Source: Candidatus Symbiopectobacterium endolongispinus (GTDB lineage: Bacteria; Pseudomonadota; Gammaproteobacteria; Enterobacterales; Enterobacteriaceae). Taken from it: 64,000 bases of DNA. The stretch spans positions 124,001 to 188,000 of the forward strand of contig NZ_JAFJYB010000001.1 in assembly GCF_018777385.1 (NCBI RefSeq), read 5' to 3'. Under the pieces are notes generated by a model, which saw only the letters and a list, made by a program, of their open reading frames with translations, was not told where the DNA came from and made no database searches. Shown piece after piece: positions 41,255 through 53,609 of this stretch (the stretch's first letter is position 1; each line of letters starts with the position of its first letter). The translations under genes and the position numbers were made by a program.

Positions 41255-42757
41255 TCAATCATCAATCCTTGGATGCTGCTGCACCAGGCGCGACCGTTTC
41301 ACCTACAACGCTGCAATCTCCTGATCGATATTTTCGATTTTCTGCTCGATGTTATCGTAGTGCTCACCCAGAATTTCCTTTGCCTCCTGAATATCGGAAG
41401 CGGCAGGTATCGCCCCTTTTAAAGGACGATTCGCTGTCTCATTCATGGTGATACCGGTGATAATACCAATCAATGCAATTACCATCAGGTAGTAAGCTGG
41501 CATCATCAGATTCGGGGAGCTTTCCACAAGCCAGGCGACAAGGGTCGGAGTGAGGCCAGCAACCATTGCCGAGATATTAAATGCAACCGCTAGCGCGCTA
41601 TAACGAATATGCGTCGGGAACATCGCTGGTAATAAGGAAGCCATCACCCCGGTAAAACAATTGAGGATAACCGCCAGCATAAACAGACCGGCGAAAATCA
41701 AACCAATAGCGTTGCTGTTAATAAGAATAAACGCCGGAATTGCCAGTGCAAATAACGCGATCCCGCCAATGATTACAAACGGGCGACGACCAAAACGGCC
41801 ACTTAGTAGCCCCATAACTGGCCGAACAAACAGCATCCCGATCATAATAGCGATAATAATCAGTACACCGTGATCTTCCGAGTAGTGCAGGTTGTGTGAA
41901 AGGTAGCTCGGCATGTAAGTAAGCAGCATATAGTAAGTCACGTTGGTGGCAATCACCAGACCAGTACATGCCAACAAACTGCGTCAATGGTGAGCTGCAA
42001 TCTCTTTGAAGGAGACTTTTGGCCCTTCCTGTAAGCCTTTGCGGTCACCTTGCTCCAGTTTATCGACATGCTGCTGAAAGGTAGGGGTCTCTTCCAACGC
42101 ATGACGCAGATAAAGACCAATGACCCCTAATGGCAATGCAATGAAAAACGGAATGCGCCAGCCCCAGTCGAGAAAATTCTCCTCACCAACCACAGTAGAG
42201 ATCAATACCACCACACCCGCACCCATTACGAAACCGGCAATTGAACCGAAATCCAACCAACTGCCCATAAACCCACGCTTACGGTCCGGTGAATACTCGG
42301 CGACAAAAATTGATGCGCCAGTATACTCACCACCAACCGAAAAGCCCTGCGCCATCTTACATAACAGCAGCAAGATGGGGGCCCATATACCAATTGACGT
42401 ATACGATGGTATCAGGCCAATTAAGAAGGTACTGATCGACATGATAATAATCGTGATAGCCAGGATTTTCTGGCGACCGTATTTATCTCCAAGCATCCCG
42501 AAGAATAATCCGCCAAGCGGTCGAATCAGAAAAGGAACGGAGAACGTTGCAAGCGCTGCAATCATCTGTACGCTGGGATTAGCACCAGGGAAAAACACTT
42601 TACCTAATGCATAGGCAATAAAACCATAAACACCAAAATCAAACCACTCCATCGCGTTGCCCAGCGAAGCGGCAGTAATCGCCTTACGCAGTTTTTCGTC
42701 ATCGATAATTGTTACATCGCCAAGCGTAATCGGTTTTACTTTTTTCCTTTTCAGCAT
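41255..42757 (-). pseudogene. proP: Osmoprotectant:H+ symporter ProP, two nonsense codons
   Basis: Inner-membrane proline/glycine betaine symporter of the major facilitator superfamily. The reconstructed 500 codons equal the E. coli length, starting MLKRKKVKPITLGDVTIIDD at 42757. There is no indel; only two in-frame stops occur: TGA at 41984-41986 where ProP has Trp (IAAHH-stop-RSLLAC), and TAG at about 41303-41305 near the C-terminal coiled coil (QEIAAL-stop-VKRSRLVQQHPRIDD). The sequence is very similar to E. coli ProP, including FVAEYSPDRKRGFMGS and EAKEILGEHYDNIEQKI. The first stop removes half of the helices, so transport is lost. Confidence 0.93.
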
Positions 42758-42888
42758 AACTGCCCTCATAGACCAAGCCTTATTTTGTTACAAGCTGAAT
42801 TAATCAGCGTGAATGTCATCATTGATCGTCGGGAATATTCAGACACGATTCCGCTAACAAGCGTAGCAGGTTTACTTTTGAGGTCCGG

Positions 42889-43687
42889 TTAGGAAGGCGA
42901 AACTGAATCTGTTAGCGCATTCATCAGGCGGAAAATGAACAATCTCCCTATGGATAACGTTGCCCCTGGGTAACGTTTATGGTTAATAAATTCACCAATC
43001 GCACACCTGTTCCCTTTTTTGAGCCCAGCCTGAATTGCACTTCCCAAATTCACATCAATCCAGCTCAGCATACACATCCAAAACATCGGAAGGACGACAT
43101 ACATCATTCCCAACATCAGGTCCATGCTCCAACCGTCGGTCATTGAGTTGAAGAAACCAGCCAGTGGAATATGACGGTTTGTGGCCCCCTTGATTTGCCA
43201 TGCTGTCGTGGAGGATGGTGATTAACGTCGTCAAGCCAGCCAGCTCCCACCAGAAGGTGATAAATGTCAGCGCAAACAACGCAAATGAGAGGGTGACTAA
43301 ACATCATCAGCTCCGAGATGACTGTGATAATCATCATTTGCAGCAACGCCTGAATCATTGGCAATGCCTGCTTCAGCGTATCGAACCCGGCGACACTTCT
43401 ATCTGTTTAACGCTCAGCTCAAGGGTAGACATCAGGCTCTTGAGAGTACCAAGCCCTGAGGTGGTATCGGCACTACCTGTTGCATCGGGGGGCCCACTGC
43501 CGGACAACGCTGCGTTACGCGGACTGACCAGCCAGCGCAAGCCCATTTCTTCCCACAGGGTATCAGGGAATGGGTACTGCATTTCCTTGCGGGTACTATC
43601 ATTGAAACTCGTCAGTTCATCTTTCTCCAACGCCTGGTACGGTAGCACTGCCAGAAACAGGGCGCAGCGGGTAATTGTATGGCGCAT
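42889..43687 (-). pseudogene. TraG-like ICE conjugation protein, fragment
   Basis: Remains of the N-terminal membrane region of a TraG-type protein from integrative conjugative elements. Pieces in several frames follow the family order: LRWLVSPRNAALSG (43.55 kb), DTLKQALPMIQALLQMM (43.37 kb), LTFITFWWELAG (43.24 kb) and LMLGMMYVVLPMFWMCMLSW (43.1 kb). At least two frameshifts separate them, and both ends are missing. No other conjugation gene is recognisable, so the element is largely deleted. Confidence 0.7.
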
Positions 43688-43930
43688 AAGCTGCTCTCCC
43701 GGTATATCTGGTGCTCGGGAGAGTGACGCAAGGCCGCTAGGCTGGCGAAAATTAAAATAGAAGAGTTTGCTTGCCTATCTTAACTATTCGTTGGATATAC
43801 GAAAATCACCTCCCTAACCCTTCGCCAACTTTCTGGCCATTCTTGGTTAAAAAAATGACCTCAAGGTCAGATGAAGAAATGCTCACATCTAGTCACTAAA
43901 TTATTAACAGAGAATAAACCAACAGCTTTG

Positions 43931-44999
43931 TTATTCTTTCCTTTCAAAAGAAACTTCATTTTTCACGAAAGAAGCAAAAAGTACTTTTTTGTTACCATCA
44001 ATAAAATAGTCGTGTAACTTAGCTATAGCAACATCGTAATCAGACACAAAAAAACTTAATCCTGACATTTTATCTGAGACACTTTTAATATACATGTCAA
44101 ACACTTTCTTTATATTGCCTAACTTGACACCCTTCTTTACCGCCGCAGCACTTCTAAAAAGCTTATCCAAAAAAAGGTTTAACTCCAATATACATAAAAA
44201 TACCTTTTGCAGATTTGCTATGGCTAACTTCGCATCCCCCAGACTTATTTATTGAATATTTTAGCACAGAGTCGAGTCTAACCATTTGTCCCGGTTCAGA
44301 TAATACAACTGGTATCTTATTTAATTCGTTTTTGTAATCATTTCCCGCAATTGTCAAACAAATTTCATTTGCATCCCCAGCTTTCTCAACAGTTGTCCCC
44401 TTAACAAGCAAGCACTCAGGATCATTGTAGCCATCAGAAAACTTTGATAACTCTGTTGGAGGATTGATGGATAAAACAACAACATTTCCCTTGCATTTAT
44501 CACTTTCAGCTAATTCGATATTTCCAGATGACGCACTTAAGTATTCTTGCTCAGTCCTAAATGATTTGCAATTACTATTAACTTGCTTATTAAACTCATG
44601 TAGACTCTGTTTGAAACCATCATTTTTATATTCTGTATCAATAACTCTCCAGTTTATATCTTCATAGCCTGACTTTTTAAGTTGCTCATGTATAAAAAAC
44701 TCCGTCAGTAATCCAGCAGAACCTAATGATATTAATGTTATTGGTGAATTACGTGACGGCATTTCCTGTTCGATTTTTGATGCAACCTGGTTTATAAAAT
44801 CAATTCTACTGTTACACGATGCAATATTTTCATCTTCAAACCAAGAAAGATGGCTCATAGGTCGGAACGTGAGGCCCCCATCCGATTTAAGATGCGAGTT
44901 TCTAATCGCATGAGCCGTCGTTAACGGACTCGTTTGGCACTTACCGTAGGGCTCAAGTGCTGAAGTGGTTATATTGTTGCTTACTGATGGGAGCATCAT
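43931..44999 (-). pseudogene. AT-rich unknown gene, possible secreted effector, frameshifted
   Basis: A 355-codon frame if one base is removed from a run of seven T near 44175: before it the protein ends YIGVKPF, and after it DKLFRSAAAVKKGVKLGNIKKVFDM continues to 43931. Residues ~65-110 (ITLISLGSAGLLTEFF, then WRVIDTEY) resemble the nucleotide/SAM-binding beta-alpha-beta of Rossmann methyltransferases; this is a weak similarity. Base composition is much more AT-rich than the neighbours, indicating horizontal origin. The Ser/Thr/Asn-rich N-terminus (LPSVSNNITTSALEP) would suit a type III effector. Function unknown. Confidence 0.55.
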
Positions 45000-45583
45000 T
45001 AATCATCTCTTTTAGTTGTATAATTTACCCTCAAGAAATCATATATTTCTCTCAAGCACGGTTCTTCATTGATAGTAAACTATGTAATATATGTCTCCGC
45101 CAAAAGAACGGTAATAAACTCACACAAAAAGTGACAACCTCCTTTTACAATCCATGAATGTGTTTAGATGTTTGCATGTATAAATAATACTCATGGTTAT
45201 TTAAAAACATGATAAATTATAAAGCTGTAGAGTAATTATGGTAAATGATTGCAATCATAATGAACATAGTAAATAGCATCAAAAAATGACCTTTACTCCA
45301 TGCTGGAAATCAATGTCAGGTTGTTTGCTTTCAAAAGATTTTAGTCGCGATAAATAGACTATATATTGACTCTTTACATTATCCCAAAACTAAACATTGT
45401 ATCCTTCATTGAGCCCTTTCCCTCTATTTATGTCACTAAATACTAAAAGTCCCTTGCTTGAATAACGTATGGTCAGCTCAGCTAAATAGTCCATTTAGCA
45501 CTCAACCTTGCTCGATTTAGAGCTATTTATCTGATCGGGCTAGGAGGAAACATTTTATAACCGCTTATAACTTTTTTCTCAGA
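45000..45583. other. AT-rich spacer in the island
   Basis: About 580 bp of AT-rich sequence with no frame that looks coding on either strand. It contains the promoter region of the unknown gene (minus) and otherwise nothing recognisable. Confidence 0.5.
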
Positions 45584-45708
45584 GGATTAAGGAAGGTGCG
45601 ATTTAATTGTGACTTATTAGAGTATAACACTCTCTTTATCATGAAGTTTTTACGATGCCAGTCATTTCCCGCTATTCCTCCCGTAAATCCCGCTTTCTTG
45701 ACAGCATG
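45584..45708 (-). repeat. ~125-bp repeat, copy B
   Basis: Inverted relative to copy A at 40976-41099 with roughly 80% identity over the whole length. It abuts the truncated 3' end of the integrase remnant, so the repeat lies at a rearrangement junction. It could be the end of an insertion sequence or a small non-autonomous element. Confidence 0.72.
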
Positions 45709-45711
45709 AAT

Positions 45712-46484
45712 GTGCTGGTTCCATGGGACGATATTACAGATATCAGCGGGCAAGACGAAGCTCACTGGCGCGCAGGAAATCATGGAGATTACATTCCAGC
45801 GCTAGTCGAGTTAGCATCCGACCTTGGTAGCTATCAATCTTCACCAGCAGTTCTGGTAGGCGTTTCAACGGCAGGGCAAGGTGATGTTTGGTCACAACCG
45901 GGGTCACAACGCCCTTCAGATCGTAAGCTGGATTGTATTTGATCACGCCTTACTGCACCGCATGGCGCATGATCTTGGTCAGATACTGGCGTACCCGACT
46001 AGCGACGTTATGCACGCCTTTATCGTCAATCGCTTTAACCAGTTGTGCCAGATGGCGGGTTTCAATATGGGCGATATCCATCGCTCCCAATCGCGGGGAA
46101 AACGTAGCGTTTCAGGCAGGTAAGAATTTTATCGGCGTGGGCTTCCGACCAGAGCTTAAGGCTGCTGGTGTGCCACGCTGTGGCGATATACCGAAAGGTG
46201 CGGGATTCCTCAACGGTGGGGTTGTTCGATTTACGAAGCTGAAAAGGGCTGAGTCCAGATGCCAGCAACTTGCGCGCCGCATCGCGCTTTTCACGGACTG
46301 CTGCCAATGAAATCAACGGGTAAGCGCCGAGGGCGAGGCGATTCTCTTTACGGTCGAAGGTATAACGGAAATACCGCCGCTTAGCGCCATGAGTAGATAT
46401 CGTTAGATAAAGCCCTAACGCATCGGTGAGCTTGTATGATTTCTCTAGGTTTTTGGCTGAACGGATCTTGCTATCCGTTAACAT
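45712..46484 (-). pseudogene. P4-type tyrosine integrase, truncated and broken
   Basis: Site-specific recombinase next to tRNA-Phe, as expected for a genomic island. The N-terminal Arm-DNA-binding domain (DUF4102) is clear: MLTDSKIRSAKNLEKSYKLTD, LYLTISTHGAKRRYFRY, NRLALGAYPLISLAAVREKRD. A frameshift near 46085 leads to MDIAHIETRHLAQLVKAIDDKG, an in-frame TAA near 45948 follows HAVQ, then the core region GVIKYNPAYDL to LHDFLRASELRLAR. It ends about at the first catalytic Arg; the remaining catalytic residues (His, Arg, Tyr) are gone. The element cannot excise by itself. Confidence 0.85.
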
Positions 46485-46655
46485 GGGCGGGTCACTCCGT
46501 TCATCGAACCGAATGACCCGTAATTTGACCCACTTTTTTCCGGATACCTAGGGATAACTAAGAATGCATCGGGAAAGATTTTTATGCCACTTTGGTTACA
46601 TTACAAACACATAGGGATTTATAGGAACGTATAGGGAGGCATAAAAAAGGAGAAG

Positions 46656-46731
46656 TGGTGCCCGGACTCGGAATCGAACCAAGGACACGGGGATTTTCAA
46701 TCCCCTGCTCTACCGACTGAGCTATCCGGGC
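46656..46731 (-). tRNA. tRNA-Phe (GAA)
   Basis: 76 nt with encoded CCA (TGG at 46656-46658 on the plus strand). Anticodon GAA with the usual AAAA flank, T-arm GGTTCGATTCC, acceptor GCCCGGA / TCCGGGC. It matches the E. coli tRNA-Phe at pheV, which also neighbours speC. The integrase remnant starts ~170 bp from its 3' end, so this tRNA was the island attachment site. Confidence 0.96.
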
Positions 46732-47381
46732 AACGGGGCGCATTAAACCGTATTGGGTCAGTGCCGTCAATGAGTTTATATCACATTCCCGTACGAATGC
46801 TGTGAATTCGAGCAGTGACGTGATTTTTTACAGCAAAAATGGTTTTTCTGGGTTTGAATACCTGCCAGGCAAACGTTTTCTTATTCGGCGTAATTGCTAT
46901 TGGGCGTATTGTTTTTGCAAAAAAAAACCGTGCCACTATAACGCCGTTTTTTACTCCCCATTCACGAGCGGTTAAATAGGACGTCACTATGTCAGATTCA
47001 TTGCGCAAGGTGCAGGCTGTACGCGCCGGGCTGTCGATGATGCCTGCTTGTGTGTTCGGTTTCCGTTTGTCTGCATTCTCTCTATTATCCTCCTTCACCA
47101 TGCGGTGAGGCGTTCAGATGCTCACTGTTAGGCATGAGTAAGAACAGCGCATCGCTCTGATTTTACTGATGTCTATCGGGCGGGGCTGGATCCAGTTTCT
47201 CCTTGCGTGTTAAGCCGTATAGGCAAAAAGCGGTATTTGTCAGTCGCACCGTCTGGTCTTGTCATAAGATTAATGTATATCTGTTTTAGTCTGCGGGTAT
47301 GCCATCTAGGCCTGACAGTGATGACGCTTTACACGGTGCCTTTGCGCCACTACTCATCCTTAAGCGTTTGGGTTTGGTTAC
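46732..47381. other. Spacer between tRNA-Phe and speC
   Basis: 650 bp with no credible gene. Only short frames without family resemblance occur. It should contain the tRNA-Phe promoter (minus) and the speC promoter and leader (plus). Confidence 0.5.
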
Positions 47382-48533
47382 ATGAAACAGTTAAAAATTG
47401 CAGCGAACGCGACGGTTGCGAGCCGTCTTCATACCCAGCGAGAAATTGTCTCCCTGAGTCAAACCTACTTTACTGATGTGGCCGCGGTTGTCGTTTCTCT
47501 TGAAGAGGCGCGATGTGTGGTGTTGTCGCTGTTGCAGCATACCGGTTTTGGCATTCCTGCATTCGTGGTGAACGAGCCTTGGTATTCAGCAGAGGAAGCG
47601 TTGCCATCAGGCAGCAGTGGTCGTCGCTTATGGCTCGAGTGCATCAAGCAAGGTATCGATACCCGTAAGCAACTACTGGCCCGTTGTTCATTGATCAAAC
47701 CTTTTGTTCCAGATCTGATCTACGGCGTGCTGTGGCAGAATCACGCCACGGACGACATTGCGCAGGATGTGCGCCTCTTCAATTTCGAGCCGGGAGCAGC
47801 GTGGCATGCGTTTGAAGGATATGCGCAAGGTCAGTATGTTATCGATCCGTGCAAACTGTTGCTGACTACGGCCGGTATTGATGCCAGCAGCGGTGAATAT
47901 ACCGATTTCGGTATTCCGGCCACCATTTTGGCCAACTATCTGCGTGAACATGGCATCATCCCAGAGAAAAGCGATCTTAACTCGATCCTGTTTCTGCTGA
48001 CGCCAGCGGAAGATAGCACCAAGCTGGCGCATCTGGTGGAGGCATTGGTCCGCTTTGAAGCGTTGATTGCGCGCGATGCGCCGTTAAGTGAAGTATTACC
48101 GAATCTCTACCACAAGTATGAACAGCGCTACTCTGACTATACATTGCGCCAATTGTGTCAGGAAATGCATGATTTCTATGTCAGTCATAACGTGCAGTAT
48201 TTGCAGAAAGCCATGTTCCGCAAAGCGACGCTGCCGCGTGCTGTGATGCTGCCGCAAGAGGCAAACAATGCCTTTGTGCGCGGAGAAGTAGATTTGATCC
48301 CACTGGCCGAGTCTGAAGGTCGTGTCGCGGCAGAAGGTGCGCTTCCTTATCCGCCGGGCGTGCTGTGTGTAGTGCCGGGAGAAATTTGGGGCGGTGCGGT
48401 GCTGCGTTACTTCCTGGCGTTAGAAGAAGGCATTAACCGGATGCCGGGTTTCTCACCGGAGTTGCAAGGCGTTTACAGCGTTGAGCAGGAAGATGGCAGC
48501 AAGCGCCTGTGTGTGCATGTGATTCAGGAATAA
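47382..48533 (+). pseudogene. speC: Ornithine decarboxylase SpeC with the catalytic core deleted in frame
   Basis: The intact enzyme (~711 residues in E. coli) makes putrescine from ornithine with PLP. Here only 383 codons remain, all in one frame. Residues 1-77 match the N-terminal wing domain (LKIAANATVASRL, TDVAAVV, LLQHTGFGIPAF). After EEALPSG the sequence jumps directly to SSGRRLWLECIKQGIDTRKQ, which corresponds to about residue 415 in E. coli. Some 330 residues with the PLP-binding lysine region and active site are missing. The C-terminal domain is perfect to the end. A stable but inactive protein could still be made. Confidence 0.9.
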
Positions 48534-48552
48534 TCGCTATTAACGGTATTAG

Positions 48553-48586
48553 CGGCGCGAGGCGTAAACCCTCGCGCCGTTTTTTT
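48553..48586 (+). terminator. Terminator after speC
   Basis: Perfect 9-bp GC-rich stem GGCGCGAGG / CCTCGCGCC with a 7-nt loop and seven T residues, 20 bp past the speC stop. Confidence 0.92.
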
Positions 48587-50037
48587 ATTCGGTGGCAGAC
48601 GCGGGGGTTGCCGCGATTTCGCCATTAGCCGCAGCGCGACGCTTTTTCAGCCCATACCAGCCCACAATCAGCAGGATAGCCAGCACCGGAGTGGAGGCAA
48701 TAGTCCAGGTGCCGTTCGGGTAGTCAAACGCCATCAGCACCACCACGCCCAGCAAGAACAGCAGTGTCAGCCAGGAGGTAAACGGTGCACCGGGCATCTT
48801 GAATGAAACGAGTTCCGCTTTACCCTGTTTGATGGCCTGGAGCAGCTTCATCTGGCACAAAATAATGAATGCCCAGGAACAGATGATGCCGATAGAGACC
48901 ATGTTCAGCACAATCTCAAACACCTGCGACGGCACAATATAGCTAAGGAATACCCAAACGATATGGATCACCACCGTTACCATGATGCCGGTATAGGGAA
49001 CAGACTGCGCACTCATTTTCGACAAGAAGTGCGGCGCTGAGCCACCCTGAGACAGCGAGCGCAGAATGCGTCCGGTCGAATAGAGGCCGGAGTTCAGGTT
49101 GGATAGCGCTGCCGTAAGCACCACCACGTTCATCACATCCCCCATGTAGGGGACGCCCAGCTTGCTAAAGAAGGTGACAAACGGGCTTTGCCCGGCCTGA
49201 TAGGCGTTCCACGGCAGCAGACACACCAGCAGCACGATGGAGCCGACGTAAAACAAGGCGATACGCCAGATAACGCTGTTAACGGCTTTGGGCAGAATGC
49301 GTCGGGCATCTTTGGCTTCGCCTGCGGCAGTGCCGATGATTTCGATGCCGGCAAAGGCAAAGATCACGCCCTGAACCAGCACTAATGCGGGCAATAATCC
49401 GTGGGGGAACAGGCCGCCGTTATCACTGATGAGATGAAAACCGGTTGGGTTGCCCGCAACAGGGTGACCGCTTGCCAAAAACACCGTACCAACAATCAGG
49501 AACAGCGAAATGGCGGCTACCTTGATCAAGGCAAACCAGAATTCCATCTCCGCGAACCATTTCACGCCAATCAGGTTCATGGTGGTAACGATGGATAGCG
49601 CGCCTAAAGCCAACACCCACTGCGGCAGGTTCCCCAGTAGTGCATATAGAGCGCAACCGCCGTGATATCCACAATACCGGTCATCGCCCAGTTAAGGAAA
49701 TACATCCAGCCTGCAAGGTACGAGCCTTTTTCGCCGAGGAATTCTCTTGCATAAGAGACAAAACTGCCGCTGGAAGGGCGATGAACAATCAACTCACCGA
49801 GTGCACGCAAGATAAAGAAAGGGAAAATACCGCAGGTCAAGTACACCAGCGCCAGTGAAGGGCCTGCCAATTGCAGGCGAGCTGCGCCTAAAAACAGTCC
49901 GGTACCGATAGAGCCGCCAATGGCGATCATCTGCACGTGGCGTTTGCTAATGCTTTTCTGATAACCCTTTTCGTGGGAGTCGAGCCAGTTTTTTTGCTGG
50001 TCTGATGCGTCACATCTGTTGTGTTGTTGTGTGTCAT
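48585..50037 (-). pseudogene. ansP: L-asparagine permease AnsP, two homopolymer frameshifts
   Basis: Amino-acid/polyamine/organocation family permease with 12 helices, ~484 codons. It probably starts at 50037 ([16 protein letters not shown]). A run of seven A near 49990 is one base short of the frame that gives [21 protein letters not shown]. The frame then runs through [13 protein letters not shown] and [39 protein letters not shown], and shifts again at a G4 run near 49634 (five G expected) after HYWG. The rest ([13 protein letters not shown], then MNLIGVKWFAEMEFWFALIKV to the end) is complete. Only two single-base deletions in homopolymers separate it from a functional gene. Confidence 0.9.
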
Positions 50038-50285
50038 GCTCTGTTTGTGTTCCTGCTGGTCTTTCATGCCTGATGGCGTTTGGTTTGACGTTGCTGTCAT
50101 GCAGGTGCGCGGTTTGCGTCTCCTCGCTCCGCAGTCATAACCCTTTGTTATGTTTGTTTCGGGCAGCGATGCTACCCTTTCTCGTCTGTGCTGGCAAAAA
50201 AACGTCAGCGGCGGACAAACGCGTGAAAGTATGGCATGTGGAAAGGGCGTGTGGGAACCGGACGAAAGGCTGATAGGCGTTATCT

Positions 50286-50326
50286 GAAAAAATCCCCTTC
50301 TGGCGCATGGTTATGCCAAAAGGGGA
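50286..50326 (-). terminator. Terminator of mltC operon
   Basis: On the minus strand TCCCCTT...AAGGGGA with an inner GGCAT/ATGCC pairing, followed by six T. It lies ~40 bp past the mltC stop. Confidence 0.88.
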
Positions 50327-50362
50327 CGTTGATTAACCGCTGCGGTTTTAACCGTGACAGTT

Positions 50363-51436
50363 TTAACGGCGATAGTTTTTCTGCGTCGAGTTGACCTTGT
50401 AGAGATAGCGCCGCGATTCGGCTGACGGGTGCTTGGTGGTCAATGTATCGTAGACTTCACTCGGCGACATTTGGTTGATCAGGCTAACGGCCCTGTCCTT
50501 GTCGCTGGAGAATACGCGCAGCACGCTGCCCGCACCACCGTTATACGCCGTAATAACAGCATAGCGACGTGAGGTAGGGTTCTCGATACCACCCAGATAG
50601 GTGTTTTTCAGAATCGCCAGATATGCCACGCCGGTATCGATGTTATTCTCAGGATCGAACAGGTAGCTACGGCTCGGCTGCCCCCATTTTCCTTTGCTCT
50701 TGAACACATCACGTCCGGCGCTGTGCTGCACTACTTGCATCAGTCCTAATGCGTCAGAACGGCTGACCGCGTAAGGGTTGAGGCTGGATTCGGTTTGCAT
50801 GATTGCCAGAATCAGCGATTCTTCAATGCCATAGCGTTCGGAAGCCTGACGGATCAGCGGCAGATATTTATGCGCACGTTTGTCCATATGGTTTGGCACC
50901 AGTTGGAAAGTGACAGACCGGATCACATGCAGTTCGGAGGTCCGTTTCTGCAAGCGGTTTTGCAGCAGATAATCGGCAAAGCTGGCGGCGCGCCCTTCCC
51001 AGCGAATGGGGTGTCCGGTGTTGTCTAACACCTGGCCGTACAGCATTGGTTCACGGCTGATTTGAATGTCATTGGCGTCAGAGTAGAGGTCCGTATTGCT
51101 GGCGTCATCGCCCATCAACAGTGTGGTGATGATGGCCTGGCGTAAACTCGGGACGTAATTGGTCGCTGAAATGGTCTCGATAGTAATCGTACCGGCATCA
51201 AAGTTGATGTGACTACGGGTTTGATATTGATCTGTATACTTGACGTAATCTTTCTGGCCGGCAATCAGCACTTCGTTCAGGCCCCAGATATTCTCGATGT
51301 TGTGGGCGAACTGCCCCATCAGAATGTCAAAGGCGTTGGTATCCTTGATGAATTCTTCATTATTGAGATCGCCGCGCTTGCCGGAACAGGAGATCAGCAA
51401 GGGCGCAACGAGCAACAACGCTAGCAATTTCTTCAT
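50363..51436 (-). CDS. mltC: Membrane-bound lytic murein transglycosylase C
   Basis: Outer-membrane lipoprotein that cleaves peptidoglycan glycan strands. 357 residues (E. coli 359). Lipoprotein signal ([13 protein letters not shown]), then an N-terminal domain, and the SLT catalytic domain from ~residue 195: [21 protein letters not shown] carries the catalytic Glu, followed by SDALGLMQV and [13 protein letters not shown]. It is the last gene of the mutY-yggX-mltC transcription unit. Intact. Confidence 0.96.
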   Translation of the reverse strand: MKKLLALLLVAPLLISCSGKRGDLNNEEFIKDTNAFDILMGQFAHNIENIWGLNEVLIAGQKDYVKYTDQYQTRSHINFDAGTITIETISATNYVPSLRQAIITTLLMGDDASNTDLYSDANDIQISREPMLYGQVLDNTGHPIRWEGRAASFADYLLQNRLQKRTSELHVIRSVTFQLVPNHMDKRAHKYLPLIRQASERYGIEESLILAIMQTESSLNPYAVSRSDALGLMQVVQHSAGRDVFKSKGKWGQPSRSYLFDPENNIDTGVAYLAILKNTYLGGIENPTSRRYAVITAYNGGAGSVLRVFSSDKDRAVSLINQMSPSEVYDTLTTKHPSAESRRYLYKVNSTQKNYRR

Positions 51437-51526
51437 AGATGATTCGTTATAAGTATCTTGTTATTAACGGTTCATTAGCAACGCGGTGTCAGCATAAAGA
51501 GACGAAAGGGCCACAAGGCCCTGATA

Positions 51527-52719
<1,193 letters not shown>

Positions 52720-52889
52720 AAAAAAGCCACTCTCTTACCGGGTGAAAAGTCTGACAGCGATTCCAGCACAGATTGAATGTGCTGTAAACCGGAACTTTCC
52801 GAGGTATCCCCCTTGCTAAACCGCGGTATCCTTGCATAATGCGCCTTTCTTTGGGCGAATTTGAACAGGCCATCGGCACACGTTTTTTT

Positions 52890-53609
52890 ATGATCAATAA
52901 CGTCATTTCACCGGAGTTTGATGAGGATGGGCGTCCGCTGCGCCGTATTCGCAGTTTTGTGCGCCGTCAGGGGCGTTTAACCAATGGACAGCAGCAGGCG
53001 CTGGATAACTACTGGCCCGTGATGGGGGTAGAGTATCAGGCACAGGCGCTCGATTTTACCGCGCTTTTCGGTCGCGAAGCGCCGACGGTATTGGAAATCG
53101 GGTTTGGCATGGGGGCGTCGCTGGTCACCATGGCAGAGCAACACCCTGAGCAAAATTTTTTAGGGATTGAGGTTCATCTTCCCGGCGTCGGTGCCTGCCT
53201 GGCAGCGGCGCAGGACGCTAATCTGAGCAATCTGCGCGTGATGTGTCATGACGCGGTAGAAGTGCTGGAGCAGATGATTCCCGACGGGTCGCTGGCCATG
53301 GTGCAGCTCTTTTTCCCTGATCCTTGGCATAAAGCGCGCCATAATAAACGTCGTATTGTACAAAAAGCCTTTGCGGAGCGGGTGCTGCGCAAGCTGGCTA
53401 AGGGTGGTGTGTTTCATATGGCGACAGACTGGGAGCCTTATGCGGAACATATGCTTGAGGTCATGCGCGATGTGGCGGGATACCGTAATCTCTCTGCCAC
53501 ACAGGACTACGTTCCTCGCCCATCGTCTCGCCCGTTAACCAAGTTCGAAGCGCGCGGCCAGCGGTTAGGCCACGGAGTGTGGGATCTTATGTTTGAGAGG
53601 ATAGAATAA
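52890..53609 (+). CDS. trmB: tRNA (guanine-N7-)-methyltransferase TrmB
   Basis: Methylates G46 of tRNAs using SAM. 239 residues, equal to E. coli, with the start at 52890 ([31 protein letters not shown]); an in-frame upstream ATG at 52839 is not needed. SAM motif [19 protein letters not shown], and [20 protein letters not shown] are intact. Its stop overlaps the yggL start (TAATG). Divergent from mutY. Confidence 0.96.
   Translation: MINNVISPEFDEDGRPLRRIRSFVRRQGRLTNGQQQALDNYWPVMGVEYQAQALDFTALFGREAPTVLEIGFGMGASLVTMAEQHPEQNFLGIEVHLPGVGACLAAAQDANLSNLRVMCHDAVEVLEQMIPDGSLAMVQLFFPDPWHKARHNKRRIVQKAFAERVLRKLAKGGVFHMATDWEPYAEHMLEVMRDVAGYRNLSATQDYVPRPSSRPLTKFEARGQRLGHGVWDLMFERIE

Noticed and set aside
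46781..47101. 106-codon minus-strand frame between tRNA-Phe and speC
   Set aside because: Composition and content (no family, no ribosome binding site) do not look coding.
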